NCBI RefSeq assembly: GCF_036311905.1
Contig: NZ_JAZDCH010000006.1
Coordinates: forward strand, 62,001 to 126,000
DNA from: Brachybacterium sp036311905
GTDB taxonomy: Bacteria > Actinomycetota > Actinomycetes > Actinomycetales > Dermabacteraceae
DNA length: 64,000 bases
Direction of reading: 5' to 3'
Within the stretch, counting starts at the first letter, position 1, and each line of letters begins with the position of its first letter. The translations under genes were made by a program, and so were the position numbers. Positions 11,049 through 18,767 of the stretch are shown here, one piece after another. The notes beneath the pieces were generated by a model, which was not told where the DNA came from, searched no databases, and saw only the letters and a list, made by a program, of their open reading frames with translations.

Positions 11049-12164
11049 ATGCGCATCGGGGTGCCCCGCGAGGTCAAGAACAACGAGAACCGGGTGGGTC
11101 TGGGGGCCGCCGGCGTCCACGAGCTCGCGATGCGCGGGCACGAGGTCCTCGTCGAGACCGGAGCCGGTCTCGGCTCGCGCGTGAGCGACGAGGACTATGT
11201 CGCAGCGGGCGCGAGGATCCTGCCGACGGCCGACGAGGTCTGGGAGCAGGCCGAGATGATCGTCAAGGTGAAGGAGCCGCTCCCCGAGGAGTACGGGCGC
11301 CTGCGGACGGGCCAGATCCTTTTCACCTACCTGCATCTGGCGGCGGATCGCGGGCTCACCGAGGCCCTGCTCACCTCCGGCACCACCGCGATCGCCTACG
11401 AGACGGTGCAGCTGCCGGATCGCTCCCTGCCGCTGCTGGCCCCGATGAGCGCGATCGCCGGACGGCTCGCGGCACAGGTCGGCGCGTACCACCTGATGGC
11501 CCCGCTCGGCGGCTCGGGCGTGCTGATGGGCGGGGTCCCCGGCACCTCCGAGGCGAACGTGCTGGTCGTCGGGGGTGGCGTGGTCGGCGAACAGGCCGCG
11601 ATGATGGCGCACGGACTGCACGCGAACGTCACCGTGATGGATCTGAACGTCGCACGGCTGGGCCAGATCGCGACGATGCACCACGGCGGGATCCTCACCC
11701 GCTACTCGACCACCCTGGACCTCGCCGAGCAGGTCGAGCGGGCCGATGTGGTGGTCGGCTCGGTGCTGATCCCGGGCAAGCGCGCCCCGAAGCTGGTGAC
11801 CGACGAGATGGTGTCCCGGATGAAGCCCGGCTCGGTCCTCGTGGACGTCGCGATCGACCAGGGCGGCTGCTTCGAGAACTCCCGGCCGACCACGCATTCC
11901 GATCCGACCTTCCGCGTGCACGACGCGGTGTACTACTGCGTCGCGAACATGCCCGGCTCGGTGCCGGTCACCGCGACCGCGGCGCTCAACAACGCGACCC
12001 TGCCCTACATCCTGCGTCTGGCCGCCTCCGGCTGGCGGGACGCGCTGCGGGCCGACGGCGCGCTCGCCCTGGGCCTGCACACCCACGAGGGTGCGCTCAC
12101 CCATGCGGGCACCGCCGAGGCGCACGAGCTGGAGCTCACGGAGGCGACCACGGTCATCGGCTGA
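11049..12164 (+). CDS. ald: Alanine dehydrogenase
   Basis: This 371-residue NAD-dependent enzyme interconverts alanine with pyruvate and ammonia. The N-terminus MRIGVPREVKNNENRVG is typical, the substrate region has LFTYLHLAAD, and the NAD fold has VVGGGVVGEQAA (about residues 174-185). The C-terminal region has VANMPGSVPVTAT. The ATG used has AGAGAGG upstream; the frame is open for another 20 codons but lacks family similarity there. It is divergent from the ABC-F gene and convergent with the suf operon, with a large inverted repeat just after it. Confidence 0.96.
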   Translation: MRIGVPREVKNNENRVGLGAAGVHELAMRGHEVLVETGAGLGSRVSDEDYVAAGARILPTADEVWEQAEMIVKVKEPLPEEYGRLRTGQILFTYLHLAADRGLTEALLTSGTTAIAYETVQLPDRSLPLLAPMSAIAGRLAAQVGAYHLMAPLGGSGVLMGGVPGTSEANVLVVGGGVVGEQAAMMAHGLHANVTVMDLNVARLGQIATMHHGGILTRYSTTLDLAEQVERADVVVGSVLIPGKRAPKLVTDEMVSRMKPGSVLVDVAIDQGGCFENSRPTTHSDPTFRVHDAVYYCVANMPGSVPVTATAALNNATLPYILRLAASGWRDALRADGALALGLHTHEGALTHAGTAEAHELELTEATTVIG

Positions 12165-12231
12165 CCCAACCGGAGGCTCCGCTGCCCCGCCCCCGCCCCG
12201 GGGGCTCCGCGGCCCCGCCCCGCCGCAGAAA

Positions 12232-12280
12232 TGCCACAGACTTGGGGGAATTCTTCGCGAACTCCCCCAAGTCTGTGGCA
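12232..12280. repeat. 18-bp perfect inverted repeat between convergent genes
   Basis: TGCCACAGACTTGGGGGA at 12232-12249 is exactly matched by its reverse complement at 12263-12280, with a 13-base spacer that itself holds TTCGCGAA. It lies between the stops of ald (+) and sufT (-), so it may end transcription in both directions. There is no T-tract on either side, the arms are less GC-rich than nearby hairpins, and the length is unusual. It may therefore be a mobile or repeated palindrome rather than a simple terminator. Confidence 0.75.
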
Positions 12281-12321
12281 TGACCCGCCGGTCACCGCGC
12301 GCGGTGGGCGGGGAGGGCGGC

Positions 12322-12654
12322 TCAGAGGTTGAAGCCGATGGCGCGCAGCTGCTCGCGGCCGTCCTCGGTGATCTTCTCCATCCCCCACGGCGGCATCCAC
12401 ACCCAGTTGATGCGGTGGGACTCCGTGATGGGATCCAGCGCCGCGAAGGTCTGCTCCTCGAGCAGATCGGTCAGCGGGCAGGCGGCGGAGGTCAGGGTCA
12501 TGTCGATGACGGCGCTGCCGTTCTCGACGGTGATGCCGTAGACGAGGCCGAGGTCGACGACGTTGATCCCGAGCTCGGGATCGATCACGTCCTTCATGGC
12601 CTCGGTGACGTCCTCGACGGTGACCGTCGAGGCCGGGGTCTGCTGGTCGGTCAT
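12322..12654 (-). CDS. sufT: SufT-type metal-sulfur cluster assembly protein (MIP18/DUF59)
   Basis: This 110-residue protein belongs to the MIP18/DUF59 family that helps Fe-S cluster maturation. It opens with a Q/T-rich tail, then DVIDPELGINVVDLGLVYGI, and has TSAACPLTDLLEE with the family cysteine, and WMPPWGMEKITEDGREQLRAIGF at the C-terminus. It is the last gene of the suf operon, 91 bases after sufC. In most relatives sufS and sufU lie between these two; here they are absent. Confidence 0.93.
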   Translation of the reverse strand: MTDQQTPASTVTVEDVTEAMKDVIDPELGINVVDLGLVYGITVENGSAVIDMTLTSAACPLTDLLEEQTFAALDPITESHRINWVWMPPWGMEKITEDGREQLRAIGFNL

Positions 12655-12745
12655 GGGTCCTCCCGGTGGGGTGCGAGCGCTCGGCCCGCGGCGTGGGATG
12701 GGCTCCGTCGGTCCGGACGCGGCGGTCCGGACCGACGGACGGGGG

Positions 12746-13507
12746 TCAGCTGTCGGCGCCGACGAGGAAGCGGTCGTAGCCCTCGGCCTCGAGACGCTCG
12801 GCGAGCTCGGGGCCGCCCTGCTCGGCGATCTTGCCGTTCACGAAGACGTGGACGAAGTCCGGCTTCACGTAGTTGAGGATGCGGGTGTAGTGGGTGATCA
12901 GCATGATGCCCACCTCGGTGTTCTCCTTGGCGCGGTTGACGCCCTCGGAGACGATGCGCAGCGCGTCCACGTCGAGGCCGGAGTCGGTCTCGTCGAGGAT
13001 CGCGATGGAGGGCTTGAGCAGCTGCATCTGCAGGATCTCGTGGCGCTTCTTCTCGCCGCCGGAGAAGCCCTCGTTGACGTTGCGCTCGGCGAAGACCGGG
13101 TCCATCTTGAGGTCGTCCATGGCGCCCTTGACGTCCTTGACCCAGGTGCGCAGGGCAGGTGCCTCGCCGTCGACCGCGGTCTTGGCGGTGCGCAGGAAGT
13201 TCGAGACGGTCACGCCGGGGACCTCGACGGGGTACTGCATGGCGAGGAAGAGACCCGCACGGGCGCGCTCGTCGACGCTCATCTCGAGCAGGTCCTCGCC
13301 GTCGAGGAGGACCTCGCCGGAGGTGATCTCGTACTTGGGGTGGCCGGCGATGGCGTAGGCGAGGGTGGACTTGCCCGAGCCGTTAGGGCCCATGATCGCG
13401 TGGGTCTCGCCGCCCTTGATGGTCAGGTCGACGCCCTTGAGGATCTCCTTGGTGCCCTCAGGGGTCTCGACGGTGGCGTGGAGGTTCTTGATCTCCAGGA
13501 TCGACAT
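12746..13507 (-). CDS. sufC: Fe-S assembly ATPase SufC
   Basis: This 253-residue ABC-type ATPase drives the SufBC2D scaffold. Visible are Walker A GPNGSGKSTLAYAIAG (about residue 39), the Q-loop MQYPVEVPGVT, signature FSGGEKKRHEILQMQLL, and Walker B AILDETDSGLDVDAL, all typical of SufC rather than transporters. A GGAG-type ribosome binding site (AAGGAGAACCCC) precedes the ATG. It sits 73 bases after the Rieske gene. Confidence 0.97.
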   Translation of the reverse strand: MSILEIKNLHATVETPEGTKEILKGVDLTIKGGETHAIMGPNGSGKSTLAYAIAGHPKYEITSGEVLLDGEDLLEMSVDERARAGLFLAMQYPVEVPGVTVSNFLRTAKTAVDGEAPALRTWVKDVKGAMDDLKMDPVFAERNVNEGFSGGEKKRHEILQMQLLKPSIAILDETDSGLDVDALRIVSEGVNRAKENTEVGIMLITHYTRILNYVKPDFVHVFVNGKIAEQGGPELAERLEAEGYDRFLVGADS

Positions 13508-13580
13508 GTGGGGTTCTCCTTGACCAGGAAGCTGGTGAATACGTGGGGCTGGGGTCGGGCGCCGCGGGGCACCCGGAGGA

Positions 13581-13919
13581 TCAGGTGGCGGGGGCGGCGG
13601 TCGGATCCACGAGGATCGCGCCGCTGCTCTCGTCGATGCGCACGGGGAAGACCCGCACGGGCCGGACGGCCGGGAGCTGCAGGGGACGACCGGTGACGAG
13701 GTCGAACTGGCTGCCGTGCTTCCAGCACTCGATGGTGCACCCCTCGACCTCGCCGTCGCTCAGCGCGATCTCGTCGTGCGAGCAGAGGTCCTCGAGGGCG
13801 TGGACGCCGCCGTCCTCGTCGCGCACCAGCGCGATCTCGATGCCGCCGGCGACGACGTCGATCGCCTCACCGGGGTCGAGGTCGGCGAGGGCGGCGACGG
13901 GGACGAAGGCGTCCGACAT
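13581..13919 (-). CDS. Rieske-type [2Fe-2S] ferredoxin of the suf operon
   Basis: This 112-residue protein resembles the ferredoxin components of ring-hydroxylating dioxygenases and NirD. The two cluster motifs are complete: C46-S-H48 in EDLCSHDEIALSDG and C65-W-K-H68 in CTIECWKHGSQFDL. Its start overlaps the sufD stop (TGATG), and sufC follows. A gene of this type inside the suf operon is common in actinobacteria. It may give electrons for cluster assembly or be an early client; this is inference. Confidence 0.93.
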   Translation of the reverse strand: MSDAFVPVAALADLDPGEAIDVVAGGIEIALVRDEDGGVHALEDLCSHDEIALSDGEVEGCTIECWKHGSQFDLVTGRPLQLPAVRPVRVFPVRIDESSGAILVDPTAAPAT

Positions 13920-15250
13920 CAGTTCATGCTCCGGGCGAGCTCGTCCTCGATCGCGGCCGAGAGGCGCTCGCGCACCTCGGGGACATCGATCTGCTGGATG
14001 ATCTCCGCGAAGAAGCCGCGCACCACGAGGCGGCGGGCCTCGACCTCGGAGATGCCGCGAGCGCGCAGGTAGAACAGCTGCTCGTCGTCGAAACGACCGG
14101 TCGCCGCGGCATGCCCGGCGCCCTCGATCTCACCGGTCTCGATCTCCAGGTTCGGCACAGAGTCGGCGCGCGCCCCCTCGGTGAGCACCAGGTTGCGGTT
14201 CAGCTCGTAGGTGTTCGTCCCCTCGGCCGACTTGCGGATCAGCACGTCGCCGACCCACACGGACCGCGCGCCCTTGCCCTGCAGCGCGCCCTTGTAGGCG
14301 ACGTTGGAGGTGCAGTTCGGGGCGCTGTGGTCGATGAAGAGCCGGTTCTCGAAGAACTGGCCCTCGTCGGAGAAGTACAGGCCGAGCTTCTCGATCTCGC
14401 CGCCGGGGGCGGCGTACTCGCCGATCGCGTTCAGGCGCACCGCACCGCCGCCGAGGGTGACCGCGACGTGCTTCAGGCGGGCGTCGCGGCCCACGCGGGC
14501 GTGGTGCTGGGCGATGTGCACGGCGTCGTCGTCCCAGTCGTGGACCGAGATGACCGTCATCTGGGCATTGTCGCCGACGACGATCTCGACGTTCTGCGCG
14601 TACTGCGCGGAGCCGGTGTGGTTCAGGACCACGATCGAGGAGGAGGACTCCTCGGCCTCGAGCACGAGGTGGGCGTTGCCGCGCCGCTCGGCGCCGCGCC
14701 CGGTGATGTCGACGCGGAACGGCGTGTCGTACGCGGCGTTCTTCGCGGCCACGAGGTGCAGCGCCTGCTCGGTGCGGGCGGAGGCGACGGCGGAGGTGCG
14801 GTCCTCGGGCACCAGGACGGTGCCGCGCGGCGCCTGACCGGGGGCCAGGACTCCCGGCTCCGGGGCGCCCTCGGGGACGCTCACCGCGTAGTCGACGGCG
14901 AAATCGCCCTCGCGGTCGTCGGTGGCGACGTCCTCGAAGAGCGGCGCGAAGCGGCGCAGCGGGGAGAAGCGCCACTCCTCGACGTCGCTGCGGGGCACGG
15001 CGTGGTCGGCGACCTCGAAGGAGCGCAGCCGAGCCCCGCGGTTCGCCGCGGCGTGCGCGGCGGACAGCCCCTGGCCGGGGAGGGAGAGGTTCTCCGCCTC
15101 CAGCTCGGGAGCGGCCGTGGTGTCGGTGCCCTCGAGGGCGGTTCCGGCGGCGACGGGGGCAGCCCCCGCCGCATGGCCCACGGCCTCGTTCGCGGTGGGG
15201 TCCCCGGCGCTCTCGGGGCCCTTCACATCGGTGACATCGGTCGAGGTCAT
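13919..15250 (-). CDS. sufD: Fe-S assembly scaffold protein SufD
   Basis: This 443-residue scaffold partner of SufB and SufC has the right-handed beta-helix core seen in the family. The first 55 residues are an Ala/Thr-rich extension of low complexity. Conserved parts include HSAPNCTSNVAYKGALQ, TNTYELNRNLVLTEGARADS, GAGHAAATGRFDDEQLFYLR and a C-terminal helical part RGFFAEIIQQIDVPE. The start at 15250 overlaps the sufB stop by one base, and the stop overlaps the Rieske start. Confidence 0.96.
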   Translation of the reverse strand: MTSTDVTDVKGPESAGDPTANEAVGHAAGAAPVAAGTALEGTDTTAAPELEAENLSLPGQGLSAAHAAANRGARLRSFEVADHAVPRSDVEEWRFSPLRRFAPLFEDVATDDREGDFAVDYAVSVPEGAPEPGVLAPGQAPRGTVLVPEDRTSAVASARTEQALHLVAAKNAAYDTPFRVDITGRGAERRGNAHLVLEAEESSSSIVVLNHTGSAQYAQNVEIVVGDNAQMTVISVHDWDDDAVHIAQHHARVGRDARLKHVAVTLGGGAVRLNAIGEYAAPGGEIEKLGLYFSDEGQFFENRLFIDHSAPNCTSNVAYKGALQGKGARSVWVGDVLIRKSAEGTNTYELNRNLVLTEGARADSVPNLEIETGEIEGAGHAAATGRFDDEQLFYLRARGISEVEARRLVVRGFFAEIIQQIDVPEVRERLSAAIEDELARSMN

Positions 15251-16677
15251 CAGCCGACTGCTCCTTCCATCTGCAGCTCGATCAGGCGGTTCAGCTCGAG
15301 GGCGTACTCCATCGGGAGCTCGCGGGCGATGGGCTCGATGAAGCCGCGCACGATCATCGCCATCGCCTCGGTCTCCTCCATGCCGCGGCTCATCAGGTAG
15401 AAGAGCTGCTCCTCGGAGACCTTGGAGACGGTGGCCTCATGGCCCATCTGGACGTCGTCGACGCGCACGTCGACGTAGGGGTAGGTGTCGGTGCGCGAGA
15501 TGGTGTCCACCAGCAGCGCGTCGCACAGCACGGTCGAGGCGGAGTGCTCGGCACCGGGCATGACCTGGACCAGGCCGCGGTAGGAGCTGCGGCCGCCGCC
15601 GCGCGAGACCGACTTCGAGACGATCGAGCTCGAGGTGTGCGGCGCCATGTGCACCATCTTCGAGCCGGTGTCCTGGTTCTGGCCCTCGCCGGCGAAGGCG
15701 ACGGAGAGGGTCTCCCCGCGGGCGTGCTCGCCCATCAGCCACACGGCCGGGTACTTCATGGTGACCTTCGAGCCGATGTTGCCGTCGACCCACTCCATGA
15801 CGCCGCCCTGCTCGACGGTGGTGCGCTTGGTGACCAGGTTGTAGACGTTGTTCGACCAGTTCTGGATGGTCGTGTAGCGGACGCGGGCGTCCTTCTTCAC
15901 GACGATCTCGACGACGGCGCTGTGCAGCGAGTCGGACTTGTAGATCGGCGCGGTGCAGCCCTCGACGTAGTGCACGTACGAGCCCTCGTCGGCGATGATC
16001 AGCGTGCGCTCGAACTGACCCATGTTCTCGGTGTTGATCCGGAAGTAGGCCTGCAGCGGGATCTCCACGTGCACGCCCTTGGGGACGTAGACGAAGGAAC
16101 CGCCGGACCACACGGCGGTGTTCAGCGCCGAGAACTTGTTGTCGCCCGAGGGGATGACGGTGCCGAAGTACTCCCGGAACAGCTCCGGGTGCTCCTTGAG
16201 CGCCGTGTCGGTATCGAGGAAGATGACGCCCTGCTCCTCCAGGTCCTCGCGGATCTGGTGGTAGACGACCTCGGACTCGTACTGCGCGGCGACGCCGGCG
16301 ACGAGGCGCTGCTTCTCCGCCTCGGGGATGCCCAGGCGGTCGTAGGTCTCGCGGATGTCCTCGGGCAGTTCCTCCCAGGAGGTGGCCTGCTTCTCGGTGG
16401 AGCGGACGAAGTACTTGATGTCGTCGAAGGCGATCCCGGAGAGATCCGGGCCCCAGGTCGGCATCGGCTTCTTCTCGAAGAGCCGGAGCGCCTTGAGGCG
16501 GCGCTCGAGCATCCACTCGGGCTCGCTCTTGCGGGCGGAGATGTCGCGCACGACGTCCTCGGACAGACCGCGGCGCGCGCTGGCCCCGGCCGAGTCCTCG
16601 TCGTGCCATCCGAAGGCGTAATTGCCGATGGAGTCGATGATCTCGTCCTGTGTGAGCTTCTCTGGTGCGCTCGTCAT
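15250..16677 (-). CDS. sufB: Fe-S assembly scaffold protein SufB
   Basis: This 475-residue scaffold protein is where the Fe-S cluster is built. Conserved segments include KALRLFEKKPMPTWGPDL, SFVYVPKGVHVEIPLQAYFRI (residue 195 onward, part), EGCTAPIYKSDSLHSAVVE with the family cysteine, and the C-terminal MSRGMEETEAMAMIVRGFIEP. The ATG overlaps the sufR stop as ATGA with GGAAGGA upstream, so longer in-frame starts inside sufR are rejected. It is the first structural gene of sufB-sufD-Rieske-sufC-sufT. Confidence 0.97.
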   Translation of the reverse strand: MTSAPEKLTQDEIIDSIGNYAFGWHDEDSAGASARRGLSEDVVRDISARKSEPEWMLERRLKALRLFEKKPMPTWGPDLSGIAFDDIKYFVRSTEKQATSWEELPEDIRETYDRLGIPEAEKQRLVAGVAAQYESEVVYHQIREDLEEQGVIFLDTDTALKEHPELFREYFGTVIPSGDNKFSALNTAVWSGGSFVYVPKGVHVEIPLQAYFRINTENMGQFERTLIIADEGSYVHYVEGCTAPIYKSDSLHSAVVEIVVKKDARVRYTTIQNWSNNVYNLVTKRTTVEQGGVMEWVDGNIGSKVTMKYPAVWLMGEHARGETLSVAFAGEGQNQDTGSKMVHMAPHTSSSIVSKSVSRGGGRSSYRGLVQVMPGAEHSASTVLCDALLVDTISRTDTYPYVDVRVDDVQMGHEATVSKVSEEQLFYLMSRGMEETEAMAMIVRGFIEPIARELPMEYALELNRLIELQMEGAVG

Positions 16678-17411
16678 GATGTCCTTCCCTCGGTGAGCGG
16701 AATATGAGTCGTGCAGACGTGGGCGCCCTGGGCCAGGGTGGCCAGGCGCTGGACGGGGGCCCCGATGATGCGGGAGATGAGCTCGGACTCGGCCTCGCAC
16801 AGCTCGGGATGATCGGCCGCGACGTCCAGGACGGGGCAGCGGCCGTGGCAGAGCTGGGCCGTGACGAGCGTACGCGGGATCTCCCCCGGACGTCCGCCGG
16901 CGGTCGGCAGCGGGACGTGCAGCGGGCGCACGGTGGTGGCGTAACCGCGGTCGGTGAGCAGCTCGGCGAGCAGCTCGATCCGCCGCGAGCGGGTGATCCT
17001 CTCCCCCGCCGCTTCCCGGCGCTCGACCTCCGCGGAGAGCGCGCTCTCCCAGTCGGCGATGCGACGGGCGGCGAGCTGGGCGACCGCGTCCTCCCCGCCT
17101 CGGCGGGCGAGCTCGGCGACCGCGAGGACGGCGAGCTCGTCGTAGCCCCCGGGGAGCTTCTCGTGCGCCGCCTTGGACAGCACGAACGTCTTCGACGGGC
17201 GGCCACGGCCGCGATGGGCGACCGGGACCTCGTGCTCCTCGATCACCCCGTCGGCCTCGAGGAGGGCGAGGTGCCGACGCACGGCGGCGCTGGTGAGCTC
17301 GAAGCGCTCGGCCAGCTGGCGGGCGGTGATCGGCCCGTGCGCGGAGATCGCGTCGATCAGCCGGTCCCGGGTGGCGTGCGGCCCGGCGGGCTCCTGCTGG
17401 GGAGTCGTCAT
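16674..17411 (-). CDS. sufR: SufR-type Fe-S sensing repressor
   Basis: This 245-residue winged-helix regulator controls suf genes in response to Fe-S status. The N-terminal helix-turn-helix covers about residues 24-55 (ITARQLAERFELTSAAVRRH) with a basic wing HRGRGRPSKTF. The sensor region has Cys188, Cys192, Cys205 and Cys233, which fit ligands of a [4Fe-4S] cluster (LCHGRCPVL, ELCEAE, HVCTTH). The gene is the first of the suf operon, overlaps sufB, and therefore probably represses itself. An inverted repeat 72 bases before its start is a possible operator. Confidence 0.95.
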   Translation of the reverse strand: MTTPQQEPAGPHATRDRLIDAISAHGPITARQLAERFELTSAAVRRHLALLEADGVIEEHEVPVAHRGRGRPSKTFVLSKAAHEKLPGGYDELAVLAVAELARRGGEDAVAQLAARRIADWESALSAEVERREAAGERITRSRRIELLAELLTDRGYATTVRPLHVPLPTAGGRPGEIPRTLVTAQLCHGRCPVLDVAADHPELCEAESELISRIIGAPVQRLATLAQGAHVCTTHIPLTEGRTS

Positions 17412-17454
17412 GTCCTCGGCGCCTCCTCCGTCTCGACCGTCGGCGACCCCACCG

Positions 17455-17493
17455 ATTTTACAACAGGGAGCTTTCCAAAACCCTACTCCGTAG
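17455..17493 (-). promoter_or_regulatory. Candidate sufR promoter and operator
   Basis: On the minus strand TAAAAT (17455-17460) is a good -10 hexamer, 44 bases from the sufR ATG. Just upstream, 17483-17493 reads CTACTCCGTAG on the plus strand, an interrupted palindrome (CTAC/GTAG) where a repressor could cover the -35 region. It does not clearly match the SufR boxes I know, so its link to SufR is a guess. Confidence 0.35.
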
Positions 17494-17542
17494 TGTGCCT
17501 CGAACCACCCAGGGCGCCCTTACCCGGGGGTGACGCGACCCT

Positions 17543-17577
17543 CCCCCAACTGCTACGCTTTTCAACTATATTGGGGG
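17543..17577 (+). promoter_or_regulatory. Inverted repeat around a candidate promoter of the GST-like gene
   Basis: CCCCCAA (17543-17549) and TTGGGGG (17571-17577) flank a 21-base AT-richer stretch that contains TACGCT and TATATT, both possible -10 elements on the plus strand. The gene starts at 17634. It could be an operator or just a weak hairpin in the leader. Confidence 0.35.
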
Positions 17578-17633
17578 CAGGTCGTGGAAGCGGCCCGCCC
17601 CGCGCACCGCGCCGTCGAGCACCGGAGGGAACC

Positions 17634-18728
17634 ATGAGCAGCACCGAGAGCCAGGCAGGGCACGAGGCCACCGCGCCCGAGAGCGGCGAGGAGCATTCGA
17701 CCCGAGGCGCGTACGTGAGCACGGGAAAGCCGTTCGACCGCGACATGACCTACATCGATGATCGGATCACGCGCGACGGCCGCGACGGCTGGCCGGTCGA
17801 GGCCGGTCGCTACCGGCTCATCGCGGCCCGCGCCTGTCCCTGGGCGAACCGCACCCTCATCTCCCGGCGGCTCCTGGGCCTCGAAGGCGTGATCTCCGTC
17901 GGCATGCCCGGCCCCACGCACGACAAGCGCTCCTGGACCTTCGATCTCGATCCCGGCGGCGTCGACCCCGTGCTCGGCTACGAGCGCCTCCAGCAGGCCT
18001 ACTTCGCCCGCTTCCCCGACTACCCGCGCGGCATCACCGTGCCCGCCGTCGTCGACGTGCCCTCCCGGGCCGTCGTCACCAACGACTTCCAACGCATCAC
18101 CCTCGACTTCGCGACCGAGTGGACCGAGCACCACCGCGAGGGCGCCCCGGACCTCTACCCCGAGCACCAGCGGGAGGAGATCGACGCGCTGAACGCGTGG
18201 ATGCTCCACCGCGTCAACAACGGCGTGTACAAGGTGGGCTTCGCCGGCTCGCAGGAGGACTACGAGCGCGAGTACGCCCTGCTGTGGGAGGCGCTGGACG
18301 AGCTCGAGGAGCGCCTCGGCCGCAGCCGCTACCTCCTGGGCCCCTCGATCACCGAGGCGGACGTGCGCCTCTTCCCCACCCTGATCCGCTTCGATCCCGT
18401 CTACCACGGCCACTTCAAGGCCAACCGGCAGACCCTCGCTTCCATGCCGAACCTGTGGAACTACACCAAGGACCTCTTCCAGACCCCCGGCTTCGGCGAC
18501 ACCGTCGACTTCGAGCAGATCAAGCGGCACTACTACTACGTGCACGAGGACCTCAACCCCACGCAGATCGTGCCGCTCGGCCCGGCGCTCGAGCCGCTGA
18601 TGGCGCCCCACGATCGCGATCGCCTCGAGACCGACACCTGGGGGCCGGGAGGCACCGCCCCCGAGCCGCCGCTCGCGGCCGAGGTCGTCGATCCCGCGCA
18701 CACGCCCCTGCACGTCGCCGGTCGCTGA
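17634..18728 (+). CDS. Glutathionyl-hydroquinone reductase-like glutathione transferase (ECM4/YqjG family)
   Basis: This 364-residue protein has the omega-class GST architecture: a thioredoxin-like N-domain with catalytic Cys68 in AARACPWANRTLI, and a helical C-domain with LNAWMLHRVNNGVYK and LLGPSITEADVRLFPTLIRFDPVY. Family members reduce glutathionyl- or related thiol adducts of hydroquinones. Actinobacteria usually use mycothiol, so the thiol cofactor here is uncertain. The frame is open far upstream, but the ATG at 17634 has GGAGGGA and the first family residues follow it. It is divergent from sufR and stands alone. Confidence 0.92.
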   Translation: MSSTESQAGHEATAPESGEEHSTRGAYVSTGKPFDRDMTYIDDRITRDGRDGWPVEAGRYRLIAARACPWANRTLISRRLLGLEGVISVGMPGPTHDKRSWTFDLDPGGVDPVLGYERLQQAYFARFPDYPRGITVPAVVDVPSRAVVTNDFQRITLDFATEWTEHHREGAPDLYPEHQREEIDALNAWMLHRVNNGVYKVGFAGSQEDYEREYALLWEALDELEERLGRSRYLLGPSITEADVRLFPTLIRFDPVYHGHFKANRQTLASMPNLWNYTKDLFQTPGFGDTVDFEQIKRHYYYVHEDLNPTQIVPLGPALEPLMAPHDRDRLETDTWGPGGTAPEPPLAAEVVDPAHTPLHVAGR

Positions 18729-18751
18729 GCCGCCGACCGACGACGGGGGCC

Positions 18752-18757
18752 TAGCAT
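18752..18757 (+). promoter_or_regulatory. Candidate -10 for a near-leaderless ABC exporter mRNA
   Basis: TAGCAT ends 10 bases before the ATG at 18768, and no ribosome binding site is seen between them. It is one of several similar starts in this window. Confidence 0.4.
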
Positions 18758-18767
18758 GGGCGGCGCC

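Noticed and set aside
16704..17633. 310-residue N-terminal extension of the GST-like protein
   Set aside because: The open frame runs antisense through sufR; family similarity and the ribosome binding site both place the start at 17634.
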